64,000 bases of DNA from Acidovorax sp. MR-S7 (GTDB lineage: Bacteria > Pseudomonadota > Gammaproteobacteria > Burkholderiales > Burkholderiaceae_C): NCBI RefSeq assembly GCF_000400995.2, contig NZ_DF238897.1, positions 62,001 to 126,000 on the forward strand, written 5' to 3'. Position numbers and translations under genes: made by a program. The notes under the pieces were generated by a model that worked only from the letters and a program-made list of their open reading frames with translations, was not told the origin of the DNA and made no database searches. Positions 1 through 10,912 of the stretch are shown in pieces. The first letter of the stretch is position 1. Each line of letters begins with the position of its first letter.

Positions 1-560
1 GTCTCGATCTTCTCGGCGATCAGCTCGGCTTGGGAGTGGCGGCCGGCGTAGTTGATGAGCACGGCCACCTGGTCCGGCGCCAGCACCGACAGGTCGAGCT
101 TGATGTAGTCCGCCAGCGGCAGCCAGGGCGCGTAGGCCGATTCCAGCACCGTGTGGGTGAACGCCAGGTGGAAGCCCCGCGCGCGCAGGCCTGCCAGGAT
201 GGGCAGGCGTGCGGCCACTTCGTGGTTGGCGGTATGGCCGAGCGCGGGGATCTCCAGCACCACCTTGTCGGGGTTCACCAGCTCCAGGTGCCCGCCAGCC
301 AGACTCTCGTGGGTGCAGTTCACGAAGATCAGCATCTTGCCCACCAGCTCTTCCGTGCCCGCGTGGGACAGGGCGGTGAAGACCAGGATCACGTCGCTGG
401 CCGCCGTGTGCGCGCCGTGGGAGCGGGAGCGGTTGAAGAGCTCGTAGCCCACCACCGCCTGCTGGCCGTTCATGATGGCCTGGCGCGCGATCATCGCGCC
501 GCTGGTGCCGCCGGCTGCCGGGCTGGAAGGGGGAGGAGGGGCGTTAGGCGATGTGGACAT
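1..560 (-). CDS. EAL/HDOD-type signalling protein, C-terminus beyond window
   Basis: The first 186 residues of a leftward gene are visible; the rest lies outside the window. After a Pro/Ser-rich start, residues 24-44 (IARQAIMNGQ... VGYELFNR) match the opening of the EAL half of YuxH-type HDOD proteins, and ADYIKLDLS near residue 158 matches the conserved KxDxS strand of EAL domains. The glutamate of the usual E-A-L signature is kept as YELFNR, but the acidic metal-binding loop typical of active c-di-GMP phosphodiesterases is not seen, so this is probably a degenerate, non-catalytic EAL domain acting in signalling. The ATG at 560 has only a weak ribosome site. The HDOD half is inferred from family architecture, not seen. 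Confidence 0.72.
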   Translation of the reverse strand, partial: MSTSPNAPPPPSSPAAGGTSGAMIARQAIMNGQQAVVGYELFNRSRSHGAHTAASDVILVFTALSHAGTEELVGKMLIFVNCTHESLAGGHLELVNPDKVVLEIPALGHTANHEVAARLPILAGLRARGFHLAFTHTVLESAYAPWLPLADYIKLDLSVLAPDQVAVLINYAGRHSQAELIAEKIE

Positions 561-634
561 GGACAGGCAGGAAACGGTGAGCGGGCGCCACGCGCCGCGC
601 GGATACCGGAGGCATTGTAGGAAAAGAACGCGGC

Positions 635-1435
635 CTAGCCGTGCTGCAGCCAGAGCATCTCCGCCTCGGTGAAGCCCGCCGCGCGCCGCGCCGCCTCGTT
701 GAGCGGCGGCTTGGGGCGTGGCGCCTCGTGGCGCTGCACCAGCACGGCGTAGTGCGCCACCGGGTCCAGACCCTCGCGCTCGCACAGCCAGCCGTACCAG
801 TGGTTGCCGATGGCCACGTGGCCCACCTCCTCACGCAGGATGACATGAAGGATGTCCACGGCCGCCAGCGCGTCGGGCGTGCCCACGTTGCGCAGCTTGT
901 GCTGGATCAGCGGCGTGGCGTCCAGGCCGCGCGCCTCCAGCGTGCGCGGCACCAGGGCCATGCGCGCCACGATGTCGTGGGCCGTCTTCTCGCACATGCT
1001 CCACAGGCCCTGGTGCGCGGGAAAGTCGCCGTAGTCGTGGCCCAGGTGCGTGCGCAGGTGGCCCTGCAACAGGCGGAAGTGCCGGGCCTCTTCACCGGCC
1101 ACGCGCAGCCAGTCCAGGTAGAACTGGCGGGGCATGCCGGGAAAGCGCCAGACGGCGTCCAGCGCGAGGTTGATGGCGTTGAACTCGATGTGGGCGATGG
1201 CGTGGACCAGCACCGCGCGCCCCTCGGCCGTGGCCGGCGAGCGGCGCGCCACGGCCGTGTGGTGCCGCAGCTCGGGCCGCACAGGGTGGCCGGGCAGGGG
1301 CTGGTTGGGGGTGAGTGCTGCGTCGAATGCTATTGAAAGCGTAGCTGCCTGCGCTTGCAGGTCAAGCGCTGCAGTCGATTTTTGTTCAGGGTCCGTCAGG
1401 CACAAGACCTGCAGGGCACGTTGGCGAAGCTCCAT
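635..1435 (-). CDS. DUF455 family ferritin-like protein
   Basis: Encodes about 266 residues. Helical motifs typical of ferritin-like diiron folds are visible: HIEFNAIN near residue 85, GEEARHF near 118 and REEVGHVAIGNHW near 200, supplying paired Glu/His ligands. This matches DUF455, whose substrate and reaction are unknown. I chose the ATG at 1435 (MELRQRALQ) rather than the upstream GTG/ATG options because homologues begin this way and it leaves 40 bp to the divergent carbonic anhydrase gene. Oddity: residues about 16-38 are encoded by a copy of the dispersed palindromic repeat (about 1328-1384), read in frame as LQAQAATLSIAF, so the N-terminal linker seems to be repeat-derived. Confidence 0.8.
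   Translation of the reverse strand: MELRQRALQVLCLTDPEQKSTAALDLQAQAATLSIAFDAALTPNQPLPGHPVRPELRHHTAVARRSPATAEGRAVLVHAIAHIEFNAINLALDAVWRFPGMPRQFYLDWLRVAGEEARHFRLLQGHLRTHLGHDYGDFPAHQGLWSMCEKTAHDIVARMALVPRTLEARGLDATPLIQHKLRNVGTPDALAAVDILHVILREEVGHVAIGNHWYGWLCEREGLDPVAHYAVLVQRHEAPRPKPPLNEAARRAAGFTEAEMLWLQHG
1328..1384 (-). repeat. Palindromic repeat (type A), inside DUF455 gene
   Basis: Reading the minus strand, the block contains AGCGCTTGACC then GCAAGCGCAGGCAGCTAC and ends in CAATAGC, the same layout as the intergenic copies elsewhere in the window. It is translated in frame as part of the DUF455 protein. Confidence 0.75.
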
Positions 1436-1475
1436 CCCTACAATTCTAGGTTTCCCCCACATGGAGACAACGGCG

Positions 1476-2000
1476 ATGGCGCTCTACGAACTGGATGGCA
1501 CGGCACCGCAGGTGGCCGCATCGGCCTGGGTGGCCGACAGCGCGCAGGTCATGGGCAACGTGTCGGTGGGCGAGGACGCCAGCGTCTGGTTTGGCACCGT
1601 GGTGCGCGGCGACTGCGAGAGCATCGCCATCGGCGCGGGCTCCAACGTGCAGGATGCCAGCGTGCTGCATGCCGACGTGGGCAAGCCGCTGGTGATCGGC
1701 GAGCGCGTCACCGTGGGCCACCAGGTCATGCTGCACGGCTGCACCATCGGCGACGAGTCGCTGATCGGCATCGGCGCCATCGTGCTCAACGGCGCCAGGA
1801 TCGGCAAGAACTGCCTGGTAGGCGCCGGCTCGCTGGTCACCGAGGGCAAGGAATTCCCCGACGGCTCCATGATCCTGGGCAGCCCCGCCAAGGCGGTGCG
1901 CCAGCTCACGCCCGAACAGATCGAAGGCCTGCGCCAGAGCGCGCAGCATTACATCGAGAACGCGCGCCGCTTCCGTGGCGGACTGCGCAAGATCGGCTGA
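1476..2000 (+). CDS. Gamma-class carbonic anhydrase-like hexapeptide protein (YrdA type)
   Basis: A 174-residue left-handed beta-helix protein with repeated hexapeptides (IG.., VG.., LIG..). The three zinc-ligand histidines of the family fall in HADVGKP, VGHQVML and LHGC, as in YrdA/PaaY/CaiE-like gamma carbonic anhydrases; activity is predicted, since several members are poorly active. An ATG also occurs at 1461, but GGAGAC ends 8 bases before 1476, so the start MALYELDG is preferred. The gene is divergent from the DUF455 gene and followed 8 bp later by hslO, probably in one transcript. Confidence 0.85.
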   Translation: MALYELDGTAPQVAASAWVADSAQVMGNVSVGEDASVWFGTVVRGDCESIAIGAGSNVQDASVLHADVGKPLVIGERVTVGHQVMLHGCTIGDESLIGIGAIVLNGARIGKNCLVGAGSLVTEGKEFPDGSMILGSPAKAVRQLTPEQIEGLRQSAQHYIENARRFRGGLRKIG

Positions 2001-2008
2001 AAGACGAA

Positions 2009-2995
2009 GTGTCCGAACTCCACAAGTTTCTATTCGACGGCTTGCCCGTGCGCGGCATGGTCGTGCGCCTGACCGATGCCTGGACGGAGCTGCTGGCCCG
2101 CCGCGCCGGTAACACCGAAACGGGGCCCTATGCCCCGCCCGTGGCTGAGCTGCTGGGCGAGATGGCCGCCGCGGGCGTGCTGATGCAGTCCAACATCAAG
2201 TTCAACGGCGCGCTGGTGCTGCAGGTGTTCGGCGACGGCCCGGTCAAGCTGGCCGTGGCGGAGGTGCGCTCCGACCTGGGCCTGCGCGCCACCGCCACCG
2301 TGGCGGGCGAACTGCCGGTGGATGCGCGGCTCCCCGACATGGTGAACGTGGGCGGCGGCGGGCGCTGCGCCATCACGCTGGACCCGCAGGACCGCCGGCC
2401 CGGCCAGCAGCCCTACCAGGGCGTGGTGCCGCTGCATGGCGACCGGGGCGAGAAGCTGCACCGCCTCTCCGACGTGCTGCAGCACTACATGCTGCAGTCC
2501 GAACAGCTCGACACCACGCTGGTACTGGCCGCCAACGACCAGGTGGCGGCCGGCCTGCTGATCCAGCGCATGCCGATCAAGGGCGAGGGCAACCTGGGCG
2601 CCATGACCGCCGCCGAGAACGAGGATGCCATCGGCCGCAGCGAGGACTACAACCGCATCGCCACGCTGGCCGCGAGCCTCACGCGCGAGGAACTGCTCAC
2701 GCTGGACGTGGACACCATCCTGCGCCGCCTGTTCTGGGAGGAGAAGCTGCTGCGCTTCGCCCCGCGCCAGGGGGCGGACGGCCCGCGCTTTTCCTGTACC
2801 TGCAGCCGCGAGCGCGTGGGCAACATGCTGCGCAACCTGGGCGCCGAGGAGGTCGAGAGCATCCTGGCCGAGCGCGGCAACGTGGAGGTGGGCTGCGAAT
2901 ACTGCGGCCAGCAGTACCACTTCGACCCGGTGGATGCGGCGCAGCTCTTCACCGAGCCGGGCAAGCAGCCGCCTGCGACGTCGCGGGTGCAATAA
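2009..2995 (+). CDS. hslO: Redox-regulated holdase chaperone Hsp33
   Basis: A 328-residue protein of normal Hsp33 length. The N-terminal holdase domain begins HKFLFDGLPVRGMVVRL. The C-terminal redox switch is complete: C263-x-C265 (FSCTCSRERVG) and C296-x-x-C299 (GCEYCGQQY), the four zinc thiolates that form disulfides under oxidative or bleach stress and activate the chaperone. The start is the GTG at 2009 (VSELHKFLF); no in-frame ATG fits. The gene starts 8 bp after the carbonic anhydrase stop, suggesting cotranscription. Confidence 0.93.
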   Translation: MSELHKFLFDGLPVRGMVVRLTDAWTELLARRAGNTETGPYAPPVAELLGEMAAAGVLMQSNIKFNGALVLQVFGDGPVKLAVAEVRSDLGLRATATVAGELPVDARLPDMVNVGGGGRCAITLDPQDRRPGQQPYQGVVPLHGDRGEKLHRLSDVLQHYMLQSEQLDTTLVLAANDQVAAGLLIQRMPIKGEGNLGAMTAAENEDAIGRSEDYNRIATLAASLTREELLTLDVDTILRRLFWEEKLLRFAPRQGADGPRFSCTCSRERVGNMLRNLGAEEVESILAERGNVEVGCEYCGQQYHFDPVDAAQLFTEPGKQPPATSRVQ

Positions 2996-2998
2996 ACC

Positions 2999-3424
2999 TC
3001 AGTACTCGCGCAGCGCCGTGAACAGACGGTGCTCGCACTCGGGGTCGCTGCATTTCTCGCAGCCCCAGGGACGCAGGCGCTGTTTTGAATGAAATCGGGC
3101 CTCAGCGCTTTCTGGTAAAGCGCAAGCAGCTATTAAATCAATAGCTTCCAGCGCGCTGCGCAGTTGCGAATCCGGCGGGCCGTGCAGCACCTGGTGCGCC
3201 ACGCCCGCCTGCAGGAGCGCGGCACGCAGCTGCATCTCGCGGGCAGCGGGGCTGGGCAGTGCGCAGAGCAACGTTAATTGAAAGCCGGGGCCGGGCGGCC
3301 CGGTGACGACTTCGGTGCGGGCGAGCGGCCGTGCCTCGTGCAAACCCCGCGCCAGCGCCGCACAGGCCCCGCCATCGGCGCCTGTCACCGCTATGCGCAG
3401 ATCAGCGGCGGGCCGGAGTGACAT
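2999..3424 (-). CDS. Hypothetical protein with C-terminal cysteine cluster
   Basis: A 141-residue protein that I do not recognise. It begins MSLRPAADLRIAVTGADGG and ends with the cysteine/histidine cluster GCEKCSDPECEH before LFTALREY, which could bind a metal or be redox active. The ATG at 3424 lies inside ftsB, overlapping it by 23 bp, so it is probably translationally coupled to ftsB. Codons covering about residues 93-113 coincide with a copy of the palindromic repeat, giving the peptide IAACALPESAEARF. The stop faces the hslO stop only 3 bp away. The peptide before the Cys cluster is low in recognisable domain signal. Confidence 0.6.
   Translation of the reverse strand: MSLRPAADLRIAVTGADGGACAALARGLHEARPLARTEVVTGPPGPGFQLTLLCALPSPAAREMQLRAALLQAGVAHQVLHGPPDSQLRSALEAIDLIAACALPESAEARFHSKQRLRPWGCEKCSDPECEHRLFTALREY
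3085..3146 (-). repeat. Palindromic repeat (type A), inside hypothetical gene
   Basis: On the minus strand ATAGCTGCTTGCGCTT is followed after six bases by AAGCGCTGAGGCCCGATTTC, matching intergenic copies. It is translated in frame as IAACALPESAEARF, the same phase as the copy in comEC. Confidence 0.75.
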
Positions 3425-3686
3425 GCACGTAGATCTCGCCCGGCTTGACCATGCCGAGTTCGCTGCGCGCCTTTTCCTCGACCATCTCCAGCCCGTCCTT
3501 GAGGTCCTGCACCTCGGCGGCCAGGTGCTCGTTGGCCTGGCGCGCCTGGGCGTTGGCCGCCTGCTGCGCGGCGATCTGGCGGCGCATGTCCTCCACGTGG
3601 CCCACGCTGCCGCGCCCCGTCCACAGCTGCGCATGGATGCCCACGAGCAGCAGCAGCAGGAACAGCGGGACGATGCGTGAGCCCAT
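3402..3686 (-). CDS. ftsB: Cell division protein FtsB (septum formation initiator)
   Basis: A 94-residue bitopic protein with one membrane segment at residues 4-20 (IVPLFLLLLLVGIHAQLW) followed by a coiled coil (residues about 30-75, rich in Gln, Ala and Glu) and the conserved tail ARSELGMVKPGEIYVHV. FtsB joins FtsL and FtsQ at the divisome. Its place just downstream of eno, on the same strand, is conserved in proteobacteria. The following gene overlaps its 3' end. Confidence 0.92.
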   Translation of the reverse strand: MGSRIVPLFLLLLLVGIHAQLWTGRGSVGHVEDMRRQIAAQQAANAQARQANEHLAAEVQDLKDGLEMVEEKARSELGMVKPGEIYVHVTPARR

Positions 3687-3708
3687 GGGTTAACCCTGCG
3701 AGCGGGGT

Positions 3709-3823
3709 TTCGCCGCCGGGCCGCCCCAAGGCGCTCTGAACCGCTTGGCGGTCAGCCCCGGCAGGGAAACGCGGCCCCCTCGGGGGGCAGGGAGCCACAC
3801 GCAGTGGGCGACCGTGGGGGCCA
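3709..3823. repeat. GC-rich dispersed repeat (type B) between ftsB and eno
   Basis: The 137-bp gap holds GC-rich inverted sequence, including GGCCCCCTCGGGGGGC and GGGCCGCCCCAAGGCGC. Related blocks with CCCCCT...AGGGGG arms occur at about 23346-23456, 39658-39735 and 59754-59853. It carries no gene. Confidence 0.5.
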
Positions 3824-5195
<1,372 letters not shown>

Positions 5196-5486
5196 TCACA
5201 GACCTTCCACGCACACCAGCCGCATGATGGCCGCGCCCTCGCGCGCGGCGCGGGCCTTGCCGTATTCGGGCGAGTGGTAGAACGCCTTGGCGGCCTCGAA
5301 GCTCGGGAACTTGGCGATCACCACGCGCTCGGGCGTCCAGTCGCCTTCCATCACCTCGACCTGGCCGCCGCGCACGCAGATCTCGGCCTTGTGCGCCTCG
5401 AAGGCGGCCGTGCTCCACTTCTTGTATTCCTCGTACTGCGCGGGGTTGGTGACGCGTACGTTGGCGATGACGTATCCACTGGGCAT
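5196..5486 (-). CDS. DUF1330 family protein
   Basis: A 96-residue protein with the ferredoxin-like dimeric alpha/beta barrel pattern of DUF1330: YVIANVRVTNPAQYEEYKKW, then VEVMEGDWTPERVVIAKFPS and FYHSPEYGKARAAREGAA. The family is soluble and has no established reaction. It sits between kdsA (3 bp upstream) and eno in the same orientation, so it is very likely part of that operon. Confidence 0.85.
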   Translation of the reverse strand: MPSGYVIANVRVTNPAQYEEYKKWSTAAFEAHKAEICVRGGQVEVMEGDWTPERVVIAKFPSFEAAKAFYHSPEYGKARAAREGAAIMRLVCVEGL

Positions 5487-5489
5487 GTC

Positions 5490-6347
5490 TCAGGCTCCAA
5501 AGTTGTTTTCGAGAAAACCGTTCTGCTTGGTCACGTCATCCAGCGCGACCAGGGTTTCGAGCAGCGCGCGCATGTGCTTGAGCGGCACGGCGTTCGGCCC
5601 GTCGGACCAGGCCTCTGCCGGGCACGGGTGGGTTTCCATGAACAGGCCCGCCACGCCCACGGCCACGCCCGCGCGGGCCAGCACGGGCACCATGTCGCGC
5701 GCCCCGCCGCTCACGGCGCCCAGGCCTCCGGGCTTTTGCACCGAGTGGGTCACGTCGAACACCACGGGCGCGCCGGAGTTGCGCATCTCGGCCAGGCTGG
5801 TCATGTCGGCTACCAGGTTGTTGTAGCCGAAGCTCACGCCGCGCTCGCAGGCAAGGAAGCGGTCCTCCGACAGGCCCGCCTCGCGCGCAGCGGCGCGGGC
5901 CTTGTCGATCACGTTCTTCATGTCCCAGGGCGCGAGGAACTGGCCCTTCTTGATGTTCACCGGCTTGCCGGACTGGGCCACGGCGCGGATGAAATCGGTC
6001 TGGCGGCACAAGAACGCGGGCGTCTGCAGCACGTCCACCACGCTAGCGACCTCGGCCACCTGCGACGCGTCATGTACGTCGGTCAGGATGGGCAGCTGCA
6101 GCTGGCGGCGCACTTCGTCGAGGATCTTGAGCCCCGCATCCAGCCCCAAGCCGCGCTGGCTGGCGCCCGACGAGCGGTTGGCCTTGTCGAACGAGCCCTT
6201 GTAGATCAGCGGGACGCCCAGGGCGCCGCACGCTTCCTTGAGCTGACCGGCCACGTCCAGCGACATCTGCAGGCTTTCGATGGAGCAGGTGCCCGCGATG
6301 AGGAAGAAACGGTGTTCCAGGCCGACGTCGAAGCCGCAGAGTTGCAT
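5490..6347 (-). CDS. kdsA: 2-dehydro-3-deoxyphosphooctonate aldolase (KDO-8-phosphate synthase)
   Basis: A 285-residue enzyme condensing phosphoenolpyruvate with arabinose 5-phosphate to give KDO-8-P, the precursor of the lipopolysaccharide inner core. Diagnostic blocks are [50 protein letters not shown] and [12 protein letters not shown]. The ATG at 6347 (MQLCGFDVG) follows the pyrG stop by 5 bp, so expression is probably coupled to pyrG. Confidence 0.96.
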   Translation of the reverse strand: MQLCGFDVGLEHRFFLIAGTCSIESLQMSLDVAGQLKEACGALGVPLIYKGSFDKANRSSGASQRGLGLDAGLKILDEVRRQLQLPILTDVHDASQVAEVASVVDVLQTPAFLCRQTDFIRAVAQSGKPVNIKKGQFLAPWDMKNVIDKARAAAREAGLSEDRFLACERGVSFGYNNLVADMTSLAEMRNSGAPVVFDVTHSVQKPGGLGAVSGGARDMVPVLARAGVAVGVAGLFMETHPCPAEAWSDGPNAVPLKHMRALLETLVALDDVTKQNGFLENNFGA

Positions 6348-6352
6348 GGTGG

Positions 6353-8034
<1,682 letters not shown>

Positions 8035-8077
8035 GAAGTCCCGCTCCCGCACGCCCGGTCTGCCAGAATGCGCCCCC

Positions 8078-9298
8078 ATGAATGCACTTGCTGGCAAACA
8101 CATCGTTTTGGGCCTCTCCGGCGGCGTGGCCTGTTACAAGTCCGCCGAGCTCGCCCGGCTGCTGGTGAAGGCCGGCGCCACGGTGCAGGTCGTGATGACG
8201 GAGGCGGCCGAGCGGTTCATCACGCCCGTGACCATGCAGGCGCTCACGGGCCGGCCCGTCTACGGCTCGCAGTGGGATGCGCGCGAGCCCAACAACATGC
8301 CGCACATCAACCTGAGCCGCGAGGCCGATGCGATCCTCATCGCGCCGTGCAGCGCCGATTTCGTCGCGCGGCTCGTGCAGGGCCGCGCCGACGAACTACT
8401 CTCCCTGCTGTGCCTCGCGCGCCCTATCGCGCGCGTGCCGTTGCTGCTCGCTCCCGCGATGAACCGCGAGATGTGGGCCCATCCCGCAACGCAGCGCAAC
8501 CTCGCCCAGGTGGCGCAGGACGGCGCCACCGTGCTCGGCGTGGGCAACGGCGACCAGGCCTGCGGCGAGACGGGCGACGGCCGCATGCTGGAGGCCGAGG
8601 AGATCATGGAAGAGCTGGCCGCCTTCTTCGCGCCCAAGCGGCTCGCGGGCCAGCACGTGCTCATCACGGCCGGGCCCACGTTCGAGGCCATCGACCCGGT
8701 GCGCGGCATCACCAACCTCTCCAGCGGCAAGATGGGCTTCGCCATCGCCCGCGCGGCGCGCGAGGCCGGGGCCGAGGTCACGCTGGTCGCCGGGCCGGTG
8801 CACCTGCCCACGCCGCGCGGCGTGCGGCGCATCGACGTGCGTTCAGCACAAAATATGCTTGAAACCGTTGCTGGACAAGCGCAAGAAGCTACTATTTTCA
8901 TAGCGACGGCGGCCGTGGCCGACTGGCGGCCGGCCAATGCCGCCGACCAGAAGATCAAGAAGGACAGCTCGGGCCAGGTGCCTCAGCTCTCCTTCGTGGA
9001 GAACCCCGACATCCTCGCCACCATCGCGCAATCGGAACGCGCGCGCGCCGGCCAGCTCTACTGCGTCGGCTTCGCGGCCGAGAGCGAGAACCTTTTGGCC
9101 CACGCCAGTGCCAAGCGCGTGCGCAAGGGCGTGCCGCTGCTCGTGGGCAACATCGGCCCGGCGACCTTCGGCCAGGACGACAACGCGCTGCTGCTCATCG
9201 ACGAGAACGGCAGCCACGAACTGCCGCGCGCGAGCAAGGCCGAGCTGGGCCGCCAGCTCGTCACCGAGATCGCCCGGCGCCTGAACACTTCCTCATGA
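8078..9298 (+). CDS. coaBC: Bifunctional phosphopantothenoylcysteine decarboxylase / synthetase
   Basis: A 406-residue fused CoaC-CoaB protein for coenzyme A synthesis. Coa[11 protein letters not shown] at the FMN site and the PAMN motif in [10 protein letters not shown]. Coa[20 protein letters not shown] with the SSGKMG nucleotide site, later KIKKDS and the conserved VGFAAES. No ribosome site is visible before the ATG. Codons for residues about 258-276 are a copy of the palindromic repeat, read as [13 protein letters not shown], lying between two conserved CoaB blocks, so the enzyme apparently tolerates it. The gene overlaps dut by 4 bp (ATGA). Confidence 0.95.
   Translation: MNALAGKHIVLGLSGGVACYKSAELARLLVKAGATVQVVMTEAAERFITPVTMQALTGRPVYGSQWDAREPNNMPHINLSREADAILIAPCSADFVARLVQGRADELLSLLCLARPIARVPLLLAPAMNREMWAHPATQRNLAQVAQDGATVLGVGNGDQACGETGDGRMLEAEEIMEELAAFFAPKRLAGQHVLITAGPTFEAIDPVRGITNLSSGKMGFAIARAAREAGAEVTLVAGPVHLPTPRGVRRIDVRSAQNMLETVAGQAQEATIFIATAAVADWRPANAADQKIKKDSSGQVPQLSFVENPDILATIAQSERARAGQLYCVGFAAESENLLAHASAKRVRKGVPLLVGNIGPATFGQDDNALLLIDENGSHELPRASKAELGRQLVTEIARRLNTSS
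8850..8905 (+). repeat. Palindromic repeat (type A), inside coaBC
   Basis: GGACAAGCGCAAGAAGCTAC followed by TATTTTCATAGC matches the dispersed repeat; the left AGCGCTT arm is degraded (CCGTTGCTG). Read in frame as [11 protein letters not shown]. Confidence 0.65.
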
Positions 9299-9741
9299 AA
9301 ATCGACGTCAAGATCCTCGATCCGCGCATGGCGGATCAACTGCCCGCCTATGCCACCCCTGGCAGCGCGGGGCTCGACCTGCGTGCGTGCATCGACGCGC
9401 CGCTGACCCTGGAGCCCAACGCCTGGCAGCTCGTGCCCACGGGCATCGCCATCTACCTGAAGGACCCCGGCTACGCCGCGCTGATCCTGCCGCGCTCGGG
9501 CCTGGGGCACAAGCACGGCATCGTGCTCGGCAACCTCGTGGGCCTGATCGACAGCGACTACCAGGGCCAGCTCATGGTCAGCGCCTGGAACCGCAGCGAC
9601 ACGGCCTTCACGCTGCAGCCCATGGAGCGGCTGGCGCAGCTGGTCATCGTGCCGGTGGTGCAGGCACAGTTCAACGTGGTGAGCGAGTTCCCCGCGAGCG
9701 AGCGCGGCGAGGGTGGCTACGGCTCAACCGGCAAGCACTGA
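9295..9741 (+). CDS. dut: dUTP diphosphatase
   Basis: A 148-residue trimeric dUTPase hydrolysing dUTP to dUMP. The five family motifs are visible: [43 protein letters not shown] and the C-terminal [11 protein letters not shown] arm that closes over the nucleotide. Its ATG overlaps the coaBC stop, indicating translational coupling, an arrangement common in proteobacteria. Confidence 0.96.
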   Translation: MKIDVKILDPRMADQLPAYATPGSAGLDLRACIDAPLTLEPNAWQLVPTGIAIYLKDPGYAALILPRSGLGHKHGIVLGNLVGLIDSDYQGQLMVSAWNRSDTAFTLQPMERLAQLVIVPVVQAQFNVVSEFPASERGEGGYGSTGKH

Positions 9742-9882
9742 AGGGCCGCAGGCGTAGGCCTGGGCTTACGAACCGCGTGCGCCTGGAACTACGGCGCGCG
9801 CGGCGATCGCCCGGCGCCAGCCTGGAGGGCGGGGTGCTGCAATGGACGCATAGCGCATTCCAGTGAATGCGAGGAGTGAACC

Positions 9883-10365
9883 ATGCGCAACCCTTCCCGT
9901 TTTGCATCCCTGTGCGTGGCGGTGGGCCTGTCAGGCCTGCTCGCGGCCTGTGGCCAGCAACCGCGTAGCTATGGCCCGGAATACGTCGGCCAACCCGCCC
10001 CCGGCTACCAGGCCTATCCCGATCGCGGCATCGAATACGGCTCGGTGCTCTACATCGAAGGGATGCAGGCCCAGAACCGCACCAGTGGCGCTGGCGCCAT
10101 CCTCGGCGCGGTGGTAGGCGGCGTGCTGGGCAACCAGGTCGGCGGCGGCACCGGCCGGGCTGCGGCTACCGCCATCGGCGCCGTGGGCGGCGCCGTGGCC
10201 GGCAACGCCATCGAGGGGCGCAACAGCCGCACCGAATACGACACCTACCGCATCACCGTCCGGCTGGACCAGGGCGGCCAGCGCGTCTACGACGTGCCTT
10301 CGCCTGGCGACCTGCGCCCCGGCGACCGGGTGCGGCTGGACGGCGGCCAGATATCGCGCATGTAA
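9883..10365 (+). CDS. Glycine-zipper outer-membrane lipoprotein (SlyB/PcP type)
   Basis: A 160-residue lipoprotein with a signal peptide ending in the lipobox LLAAC (lipidated Cys23). Residues about 73-110 form a glycine zipper, AGAILGAVVGGVLGNQVGG followed by AIGAVGGAVAGNAIEG, expected to insert as a hairpin in the outer membrane. The C-terminal part (TYRITVRLDQGG...) is a small beta domain as in SlyB/YcfJ-like proteins. Role probably envelope integrity. AGGAGTG lies 8 bp before the ATG. The 141-bp gap before it shows no gene. Confidence 0.85.
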   Translation: MRNPSRFASLCVAVGLSGLLAACGQQPRSYGPEYVGQPAPGYQAYPDRGIEYGSVLYIEGMQAQNRTSGAGAILGAVVGGVLGNQVGGGTGRAAATAIGAVGGAVAGNAIEGRNSRTEYDTYRITVRLDQGGQRVYDVPSPGDLRPGDRVRLDGGQISRM

Positions 10366-10371
10366 GCCGCG

Positions 10372-10896
10372 TCAGTGCAGCAGGCCGCTGCCTGGCGCCT
10401 GCGGCTGGATGCGGAAGAAGCCGGTGCCGGCGGAGCCGCGTCCGATTTCTTCCTCGGTAGCTTCGCGCACGCCGTGCACCTTGAGCTGCAGGCGCAGCGC
10501 GATCCCAGCCAGCGGGTGGTTGCCGTCGAGCACCACATGGTCGGGGTAGAGCTGGGCCACGGTGTAGAGCGCATCGCGTGGCGCCTCGGGGTTCATGCCA
10601 TGGGGCAGGGCGCTGCCCTCGAAGGTCATGCCTTCCTCGATGTCCGCCGGGAAGAGCGGGCGGGGTTCCAGGAACAGCAATTGGTCCTGGTAGTCGCCGA
10701 AAGCCTCTTCCGGCTCTAGGTGCAAGGAGAGTTCTGCGCCCACGCCGTGGCCTTGCAGGGCCTGTTCGATGCGTGCGAGCAGGTCGTCCCCGCCGACCAG
10801 GAATTCCACGGGATCGTCGAGCACGTCGAGCTCCTCGCCCAGCGTGTCTTTCAAGATCCAGGTCAAGGCGACCACACATTGTTCGGTAATTTCCAT
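10372..10896 (-). CDS. FKBP-type peptidyl-prolyl isomerase (SlpA/SlyD-like)
   Basis: A 174-residue FKBP with an inserted IF domain. MEITEQCVVALTW and LGEELDVL open the FKBP half, PVEFLVGGDDLL and GHGVGAEL form the conserved barrel, and DHVVLDGNHPLAG carries the Asn-His-Pro-Leu-Ala block shared by SlyD and SlpA. There is no His-rich metal tail as in SlyD, so SlpA-like is the better name. I chose ATG 10896 over 10920 because homologues start at this MEITEQ and the upstream start would overlap the divergent gene. Confidence 0.88.
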   Translation of the reverse strand: MEITEQCVVALTWILKDTLGEELDVLDDPVEFLVGGDDLLARIEQALQGHGVGAELSLHLEPEEAFGDYQDQLLFLEPRPLFPADIEEGMTFEGSALPHGMNPEAPRDALYTVAQLYPDHVVLDGNHPLAGIALRLQLKVHGVREATEEEIGRGSAGTGFFRIQPQAPGSGLLH

Positions 10897-10912
10897 AAGA
10901 GAATTGTCGCTT

